A DNA stretch of 20,361 bases, taken from positions 3,259 to 23,619 of the IMG/VR virus record IMGVR_UViG_3300033388_000956. One strand, written 5' to 3'. The notes beneath the pieces were generated by a model that did no database searches, was not told the DNA's origin, and saw only the letters and a program-made list of their open reading frames with translations. This document shows positions 15,770 to 20,361 of this stretch, piece after piece. Position 1 is the stretch's first letter. Every line of letters begins with the position of its first letter. The position numbers were made by a program, and so were the translations under genes. The stretch is from a virus.

Positions 15770-16491
15770 CATCAATAATTACACGCGCAGGCAAAAGTTC
15801 TGCATTAACTCACACAGAGTTAGATAATAACCTTAAAAGCCTAGCTGGGATTGTTACTCCTAAAACAGCGGCTTATACTATTAATGATACAGATCAAGGC
15901 TCGACGATAGAAGTTACCCCGAGCGCAGATATAACCATATCAATTACGGCTATTACGACAATATTAACGGCTATTGATACAGTTAATTTTAAAGTAACGA
16001 TTAAAAACCTAGCTGATTATACTGTCACTATTGACCCATCAGGGTCTGAGGCTTTTGACGATGGCGCAATAACTAAATCCCTTGCTATGGGTCGATCTAT
16101 CACAATCGAAACTAATAACGCGGGTACGGCTTGGAATGTGTTGTCAATGTTTGATGGTCAAACGATTACAGGCACTTATACATCAGCAAGCATAGCAGTG
16201 GGTAGCTCTTTAACAGATGCTGATTCTATAGATATATCGGCACTAGGTACTGATGATATTAGTTTTGGATTTACAGCTAAAGCCTCAGTTACAAATTTAG
16301 TAGTTGCCGCAACAATTGAAATACAAGACCCAAACGGCTTTGTATCTTCGTTTAATTTGGGAGGTACAAGCGGTACTTTTTATGATTTTATCTCACCACC
16401 ATCGACAGGAAAGCTATCAGTTTTAATAGATAATAATCATGGGACAACAGCGCAAGTTATTACAATCAATTGGTGGGCTAAAGCGCGATGA
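15766..16491 (+). CDS. Probable short tail or fibre protein
   Basis: The 241-residue product starts with IITRAGKSSALTHTELDNNL (about 4-23). The motif LTHTELDNNLKSL (14-26) is like the LT..E.D.NF..L segment found at the N-termini of many phage tail fibre and tail collar proteins. The rest is repetitive beta-strand sequence rich in T, S, I and D, and ends VITINWWAKAR. It overlaps the previous gene (ATGA) and is itself overlapped by the next. A virion-surface or fibre-associated role is inferred. Confidence 0.55.
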   Translation: MTSIITRAGKSSALTHTELDNNLKSLAGIVTPKTAAYTINDTDQGSTIEVTPSADITISITAITTILTAIDTVNFKVTIKNLADYTVTIDPSGSEAFDDGAITKSLAMGRSITIETNNAGTAWNVLSMFDGQTITGTYTSASIAVGSSLTDADSIDISALGTDDISFGFTAKASVTNLVVAATIEIQDPNGFVSSFNLGGTSGTFYDFISPPSTGKLSVLIDNNHGTTAQVITINWWAKAR

Positions 16492-16793
16492 ATTGGCGGT
16501 ATTATAAAGTACCACGAGGCTTTAAAAGTGATGGTTGCACTTTATTTACTGATGGAAAAGAATATAAGGAATGCTGTATTATGCACGACCATGCTAGACA
16601 AAATGATACAATAAGCAATAAAGAAGCTGATAGTATGTTTTTTGATTGCATGAAGGCTAAAACAAATATATTTTTAGCCTCGATAGTTTATGTAGCGGTA
16701 AGACTTCAAGGCTTATCTAATTTAAACCCAGTTGGCTTTGCTATGCTGGCATTATTCATCAGTTTAGTTGGTTATCTAATTTATAGAGGTTAA
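16488..16793 (+). CDS. DUF1353/phospholipase A2-like protein with C-terminal membrane helix
   Basis: The 101-residue product reads VPRGFKSDGCTLF (8-20), ECCIMHDHARQ (28-38), EADSMFFDCM (46-55), then IVYVAVRLQG (66-75). The order G[FY].[ST]DG, HD, [KR]EAD..F, [YV]..VRL.G is the pattern I associate with DUF1353 phage proteins. The CCxxHD box is also the catalytic-loop signature of secreted phospholipase A2, with H33 and D34 and an acidic D48 downstream. Residues about 83-98 form a membrane helix. It may be an envelope-acting enzyme or a virion-associated factor. Function is not established, and the PLA2 reading depends on a short motif. It overlaps the previous gene (ATGA). Confidence 0.6.
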   Translation: MNWRYYKVPRGFKSDGCTLFTDGKEYKECCIMHDHARQNDTISNKEADSMFFDCMKAKTNIFLASIVYVAVRLQGLSNLNPVGFAMLALFISLVGYLIYRG

Positions 16794-16797
16794 GAAA

Positions 16798-17301
16798 ATG
16801 AGTACAGGCACAGGCAAGGCGGGAGTAGCAGGCTCTCAACAAACAGACAACCCTAATGCAAAGGTATTGCAAGATTATACTAATGGCGCAGGGCATGTAA
16901 CTGATGGCGTGTCAGGCGTATTGTCAGCACGATTAATGAATGCAGCCGCAGCTATACACCCTGGTGCTGATGTTTCCGGAGCTAATACAAATGGTCGAAC
17001 GTGGACAGAAGCCGAAGGTGTAACAAAGTTATTCATAACTGTAACCGCTACGACAAGTGACATAACAATTAACATCTTTGAAGAGATGTACTGCGATATA
17101 GTAATAGATGCGCCCAATGGCACAGTAGCATCAGCATTACTATCTGCTACTTCTACTGCTGACGCAGTTGGCGAAGGGTTTGTAAAGATACGAGTTCCAT
17201 TCAACACGCGTATATCGGATTTACCAATTAGTACGTCTGCAATCAGACGTATTGATGTGTTACCTACAGTTGAAGCTTTCGTACTAGTGGAGGCGTACTA
17301 A
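16798..17301 (+). CDS. Hypothetical beta-rich virion protein
   Basis: The 167-residue product has a flexible G-, A-, S- and T-rich N-terminus and a beta-rich body (LFITVTATTSDITINIFEE, FVKIRVPFNT). No signal peptide, membrane helix or catalytic motif is visible. It sits between fibre-like genes and probably is a virion or fibre-accessory protein, but no family is recognised. AGAGG (16785-16789) is well placed before the ATG. Its TAA overlaps the next ATG by one base. Confidence 0.6.
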   Translation: MSTGTGKAGVAGSQQTDNPNAKVLQDYTNGAGHVTDGVSGVLSARLMNAAAAIHPGADVSGANTNGRTWTEAEGVTKLFITVTATTSDITINIFEEMYCDIVIDAPNGTVASALLSATSTADAVGEGFVKIRVPFNTRISDLPISTSAIRRIDVLPTVEAFVLVEAY

Positions 17302-18026
17302 TGTCATTTATTCAAACAATGAAAGGTCAAGCAGTTGAAGCGGGTGCTAATATTGTTAATTGGCCTAAAGACGGTATCATAAGTTGGTATTTACCATTGA
17401 ATGATGGTGACGGCACAGTGGCAAAAGACAATATAAGCGAGGTTGATTTAGAGGGTGCTGCGGCTATCAACACAACATCAGGTGCAACGTGTGCATTTGT
17501 TGTTGCTGGATTAACAATTAATGATGAACTTTCAAATGTTCAGATGCCAGAAAATAATAGCTTTGTTTTCTTTATCAAGACAAACGTGCCAGCGAGTGAT
17601 CAAATACTACAAATAGGTGACGCTGTCAGTGACAGAATATCATTATCTTCAATCGCAGGAGTTAAAAACTACTATGAAGATTCAGACGCTACATTTAATG
17701 ATTCTGTATTTACGGCAGGTGTTGATCAAATGTGCATGTGCGTGGTAGATAGGGAGAATGGTACGGTATCATTTTACGGAGGTGTCGATGGTACGTCGCT
17801 TATAAGTGTAGGGGAAGTGTCAAAAACAGGAACGTTTTCACCGTCAACGATACGATTCATTTCTGCACAAAGCACAGTACCACTAACCTATGGTTTAGGT
17901 ATGTTAATTTTTCCTGATGGAATACCAGTCAACTTTGCAGCAATGATGACCCATATTTCTGACGAGCTAACCGCTGATCGAAAATTAAACTGGATGTATA
18001 ACATTGTCGACGATTTCATTTTATGA
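17301..18026 (+). CDS. LamG/concanavalin-like fibre protein (first of two)
   Basis: The 241-residue product has a LamG-like opening DGIISWYLPLNDGDGTVAKDN (split over residues 24-44), i.e. the ..SWYPLNEG.GT..KD pattern of concanavalin-like sandwich domains. It then runs through beta strands to FPDGIPVNFAAMMTHISDEL near the end, which sits where such domains have the closing strand and helix. Such modules usually bind glycans, so adsorption is likely. GTGGAGG (17287-17293) gives a strong ribosome site. The next gene is a probable paralogue and overlaps this one (ATGA). Confidence 0.6.
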   Translation: MSFIQTMKGQAVEAGANIVNWPKDGIISWYLPLNDGDGTVAKDNISEVDLEGAAAINTTSGATCAFVVAGLTINDELSNVQMPENNSFVFFIKTNVPASDQILQIGDAVSDRISLSSIAGVKNYYEDSDATFNDSVFTAGVDQMCMCVVDRENGTVSFYGGVDGTSLISVGEVSKTGTFSPSTIRFISAQSTVPLTYGLGMLIFPDGIPVNFAAMMTHISDELTADRKLNWMYNIVDDFIL

Positions 18027-19009
18027 AAAAAGCTTCTGGAAACGTAACCACAGTGCCGAGTATTAATGACATTAATCCATCGCTTACTCCTTCGCTTGTC
18101 GGTTTCTGGAAATGCAACGAAGGCGGTGGAAGTATTATCAAGGACTATTCAGGCAATGGGTATGACTTAGAAATACAGTGCAAATCCTCAGATTTTACTG
18201 GTGAGCCAACCTGTGGTGGGTGGGCAACAGGGGGCGGCAAATACGAAGAAAATGTAGATTCGTGCTGGAAGAGTTTCCCCGGTTACTGGACTCCATACGC
18301 TGGCATAGGTGCGATGATAGATACTATTGGCACTTTACTAGAAACGGGGTCTAAGTACATTGTTTACGGGTGCGAGCAAATATCTGATTTTGGTGATTTG
18401 TCAGATCAATGGAGTGATTTTGATTGTGGCACTTATTGGGCTGGTGATAACTCTGGTGCTGGCTCAAATTCTTTCCCAGCGCAGTACGGATTTAATTGGG
18501 CTTTAAGTATTACGCAGCACTGGTTTAGAATGGCATGGGACGATGCCGGTGATTACTGCGTTAGTATAATAATCGACAGTGATATTGTATATGTGAATAG
18601 AGCTGACCCTCCTTCCTCCGCAGGGGAGACGCCATTCATCCAAAACGAACCTTATGGAATAGCTGCGGCATTTCTACCCAGCACTGCATTCAAAGGGATT
18701 ATGAGTAAGCTAGAGCCTGAGCATGAGCCGATTGTTAAAACTCTAACAACTTCAACTCATGCAGCGCCAGATGTTGATTCGGCATTAGTTGTTGATACAA
18801 CTCACGCTATTCCTGCAAGTCTATCAACACAAGATAATAAGTTTGGCCTTCGCGGGCAAGATTTAACAGGGGCATCATGGAAGCCCACGTCAGGACTAAA
18901 GAATTTCTTTGTGTGGGCGTTTGATGAAGAACCGCCAATGCTGGATGAGGCTTTAAAGTATTTAGCGCAATACCCTGGAAAAATCCCGCCTTGGTGGATA
19001 GGCCGATGA
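18023..19009 (+). CDS. LamG-like fibre protein, cysteine-rich (second of two)
   Basis: The 328-residue product contains LVGFWKCNEGGGSIIKDYSG (about 26-45), the standard opening of a LamG/concanavalin-like domain (L.G.W.F.EG.G...D.SG). It is tryptophan-rich, and at least seven cysteines occur (for example KCNEG, QCKSS, PTCGG, DSCWK, YGCEQ, FDCGT, DYCVS), which is rare in cytoplasmically assembled phage fibres. The C-terminal part DEEPPMLDEALKYLAQYPGKI resembles the closing segment of its neighbour. It is likely a receptor-binding or fibre module. Start by ATGA overlap with the previous gene. Confidence 0.6.
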   Translation: MKKASGNVTTVPSINDINPSLTPSLVGFWKCNEGGGSIIKDYSGNGYDLEIQCKSSDFTGEPTCGGWATGGGKYEENVDSCWKSFPGYWTPYAGIGAMIDTIGTLLETGSKYIVYGCEQISDFGDLSDQWSDFDCGTYWAGDNSGAGSNSFPAQYGFNWALSITQHWFRMAWDDAGDYCVSIIIDSDIVYVNRADPPSSAGETPFIQNEPYGIAAAFLPSTAFKGIMSKLEPEHEPIVKTLTTSTHAAPDVDSALVVDTTHAIPASLSTQDNKFGLRGQDLTGASWKPTSGLKNFFVWAFDEEPPMLDEALKYLAQYPGKIPPWWIGR

Positions 19010-19074
19010 AAGATTGCGAAAGATACAAATTAAATATTCAAGATGACTATAAGCATGGTAGGTGTGCATTTTAA
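19006..19074 (+). CDS. Possible tiny protein (22 aa) by ATGA coupling
   Basis: The ATG overlaps the previous stop (ATGA), the arrangement used at 287, 15766, 16488, 18023 and 19930. The frame closes after 22 codons (MKDCERYKLNIQDDYKHGRC..). It could be a real leader peptide, or chance. It overlaps the next listed frame. No family is recognised. Confidence 0.2.
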   Translation: MKDCERYKLNIQDDYKHGRCAF

Positions 19075-19204
19075 AGTAAGAAATGCGAGAATTCTTAGAC
19101 CAAAAAAGATTACAGCACAGTTTATTGATTCAGGATCAGCTGCGGCTATGTCTCCTGTATTTGAATTACTGGCTGGTGGCGAGAACAATCAACGGACTAT
19201 GTAA
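19043..19204 (+). CDS. Possible small protein (53 aa)
   Basis: An ATG at 19043 (or 19055) opens a frame that fills most of the otherwise empty gap up to the DUF5675 gene. The product is basic in the first half (HFKVRNARILRPKKITAQFI) and ends SPVFELLAGGENNQRTM. It looks like a short beta-hairpin protein rather than random sequence. No good ribosome site precedes either start, and it overlaps a 22-codon frame, so certainty is low. The remaining bases of the 209-base gap hold only the ribosome site AAAGG (19204-19208) for the following gene. Confidence 0.35.
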   Translation: MTISMVGVHFKVRNARILRPKKITAQFIDSGSAAAMSPVFELLAGGENNQRTM

Positions 19205-19218
19205 AAGGTTAAAAACTT

Positions 19219-19635
19219 ATGAAATCACTAGAACTTAGAAGAATAGCCACAGGTAAACAAGGCACTTTTGGTGCGTTGAAGTTTGATAACACCCCCTTTG
19301 CTGTGACATTAGAAAGGGAGTGGCTAGATAATCAAACGAATATATCTTGTATTCCATCAGGTGAGTATATTTGCAAGCGTGTTTATTCGCCTAAGTTTGG
19401 CAAGACATTCGAGGTTCAAGGCGTAGAATGGCGCTCACATATATTATTCCACAAAGGCAATTTAAACGACGATTCTCACGGGTGTATTTTAGTAGGGGAG
19501 TCATTTGGGTATCTAGGCAAAGATCAAGGCATTATAGATAGCTCTGCTGGATTTAGTGAGTTTATGGCCTTATTAAAAGAAGATTCAGAATTTCGGCTAA
19601 TCATAGTGAATGATTGGCTAACAGATTTATTATAA
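19219..19635 (+). CDS. DUF5675-like protein, possible lysis or cell-wall enzyme
   Basis: The 138-residue product has CIPSGEYICKRV (44-55), ILFHKGNLNDDSHGCILVG (75-93), and ends IIVNDWLTDLL. From memory this is the DUF5675 pattern (IP.G.Y, then I..H.GN....GCILVG). The SHGC box (86-89) and the upstream H78 recall the L,D-transpeptidase active site, where the cysteine is the nucleophile. The neighbour is a holin-like gene, so a role in peptidoglycan cleavage or remodelling is possible, but no activity is known to me. It could instead be a structural fold relic. AAAGG at 19204-19208 is the likely ribosome site. Confidence 0.7.
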   Translation: MKSLELRRIATGKQGTFGALKFDNTPFAVTLEREWLDNQTNISCIPSGEYICKRVYSPKFGKTFEVQGVEWRSHILFHKGNLNDDSHGCILVGESFGYLGKDQGIIDSSAGFSEFMALLKEDSEFRLIIVNDWLTDLL

Positions 19636-19651
19636 TAATAAGGGCTTTAGA

Positions 19652-19933
19652 ATGGAACACGAATCACCTTGTCAAACTCTAACAGATTGTATTCAAGAGA
19701 AGAATGATGCTATGAACGACATAACTGATAGGCTTATAGGTATAGATCATACCCTAGCAGAACTTCACGGCATGAAGCAATCAATGGATACAATAGCTGA
19801 AATTCTAACACTTTGGAATAACGCGAAAGGGTTTACCATCATATTTAAAGCTATTGGTAAAACCGCCATATTTTTAGTCGCTTGCGGTGTTGCGTATAGC
19901 GCATTTGTTCATGGATTAGGGTCAGGAAAATGA
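19652..19933 (+). CDS. Holin-like membrane protein
   Basis: The 93-residue product has a polar, coiled-coil-like N-terminal part (about 15-57) and one C-terminal membrane helix (AIGKTAIFLVACGVAYSAFV, about 67-86), followed by a short tail with lysine. Small proteins with one to three membrane helices next to a lysis enzyme are typical phage holins, which time membrane opening. A single-helix, coiled-coil form is unusual but known among phage lysis genes. AAGGG (19640-19644) is well placed before the ATG. It overlaps the next gene (ATGA at 19930). Other membrane roles are possible. Confidence 0.55.
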   Translation: MEHESPCQTLTDCIQEKNDAMNDITDRLIGIDHTLAELHGMKQSMDTIAEILTLWNNAKGFTIIFKAIGKTAIFLVACGVAYSAFVHGLGSGK

Positions 19934-20292
19934 GATACTTCATTTTGTTTCTATCATTCTCAGCAATGGCTGTAGAGATTGACCCCTCAGTTACAACGAG
20001 CAAAACATTAACATGCTCAATGCCTACACAATACACCGACAACACCCCCTTAAATCAATCCGATATTACAGAGATAAGATTTTACACATCGACTAACCAA
20101 ACAGATTGGTCATTGATGGGTGGTGGTAGCGAATGCCGTTACACTGTAGATACTTCTGCGTTAATAGATGGCTCAACTACTTATTACATGGCTCGTGCCG
20201 TAGCGGGCTTAGAATCAGCTAATTCAAACATCGAGGTCATTACAGCAGTAATCCCAAAGCCACCGATGCCTCCTATTTTGGGTTGGGAGTAA
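19930..20292 (+). CDS. Secreted Fn3-like small protein
   Basis: The 120-residue product begins MRYFILFLSFSAMAVEIDPS, a signal peptide with a likely cut after AMA (residue 14). The mature part is a single beta domain. The run TTYYMARAVAGLESANSN (about 79-96) matches the closing strands of fibronectin type III domains, and the C-terminus is proline-rich (PKPPMPPILGWE). The first mature residues lack a lipobox cysteine, so it is probably periplasmic. It could be a spanin-like or exclusion factor, but no evidence shows this. Coupled to the holin-like gene by ATGA overlap. Confidence 0.6.
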   Translation: MRYFILFLSFSAMAVEIDPSVTTSKTLTCSMPTQYTDNTPLNQSDITEIRFYTSTNQTDWSLMGGGSECRYTVDTSALIDGSTTYYMARAVAGLESANSNIEVITAVIPKPPMPPILGWE

Positions 20293-20332
20293 TACTAGGA
20301 TGGCTAATGGCGAAACTGAGGAGAATAAAACG

Positions 20333-20361
20333 ATGGATGCTAAATATCGTGGGCGTAAGTT
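20333..20361 (+). CDS. Start of a further gene (truncated at window edge)
   Basis: ATG 20333 is preceded by GAGGAG (20318-20323) nine bases away, a strong ribosome site. Nine codons are visible (MDAKYRGRK). An in-frame ATG at 20300 would add 11 residues but has a poor ribosome site. A [ST]YRGR-type opening recalls phage peptidases, and the lysis-like neighbours would fit one, but nine residues cannot identify a family. Confidence 0.55.

Overview
The window is a stretch of a tailed-phage (or prophage) genome of podovirus type. All 23 open genes lie on the + strand and are packed tightly, with many ATGA-type overlaps. They follow the canonical order: packaging, head, connector, tail tip, ejection proteins, fibre-like proteins, lysis-like genes. 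There is no tape measure, tail tube, tail sheath or baseplate gene, and a P22-type tail stopper is present, so a short tail is the simplest reading. The DNA is AT-rich. Nothing names the host. A phospholipase A2-like or DUF1353-like protein and the style of the lysis genes fit a Gram-negative host only weakly.

Layout. Positions 1-594 hold the end of a fibre-tail adaptor-like gene and two tiny genes. Positions 602-2405 hold the small and large terminase subunits, overlapping by up to 116 bases. Positions 2466-6808 hold portal, scaffold-like protein, N4-gp56/DUF4043-type major capsid protein and a probable capsid decoration protein. Positions 6853-8989 hold a small unknown, a probable head-tail adaptor and a P22 gp10-like stopper. 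Positions 8989-10464 hold a probable receptor-binding protein with a jelly-roll module, followed by a cupin-fold virion-associated gene (10515-11048). Positions 11050-15769 hold three consecutive proteins that look like the ejection (internal virion) set. Positions 15766-19009 hold a small tail protein, a membrane-tailed DUF1353/PLA2-like protein, a beta-rich unknown and two LamG-like fibre proteins. Positions 19219-20292 hold a DUF5675 protein (SHGC motif), a holin-like membrane protein and a secreted Fn3-like protein. A further gene starts close to the right edge.

How they work together. Terminase packages DNA through the portal into a head built by scaffold and coat protein. The adaptor and gp10-like stopper close the head, the fibre and jelly-roll proteins contact the host, and the three ejection proteins travel in with the DNA. 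The last block probably ends the infection by lysis.

The most interesting non-coding signal is a pair of near-identical leaders before the portal gene and before the cupin gene. Each has an exact extended -10 (TGATATAAT, followed by CA) and a small stem-loop whose first base pair differs in a compensatory way. I see no tRNA, CRISPR array, insertion sequence or integrase. No intergenic stretch reaches 300 bases. I did not find a clearly novel multi-gene system. The unusual items are single genes and leader elements, described below.
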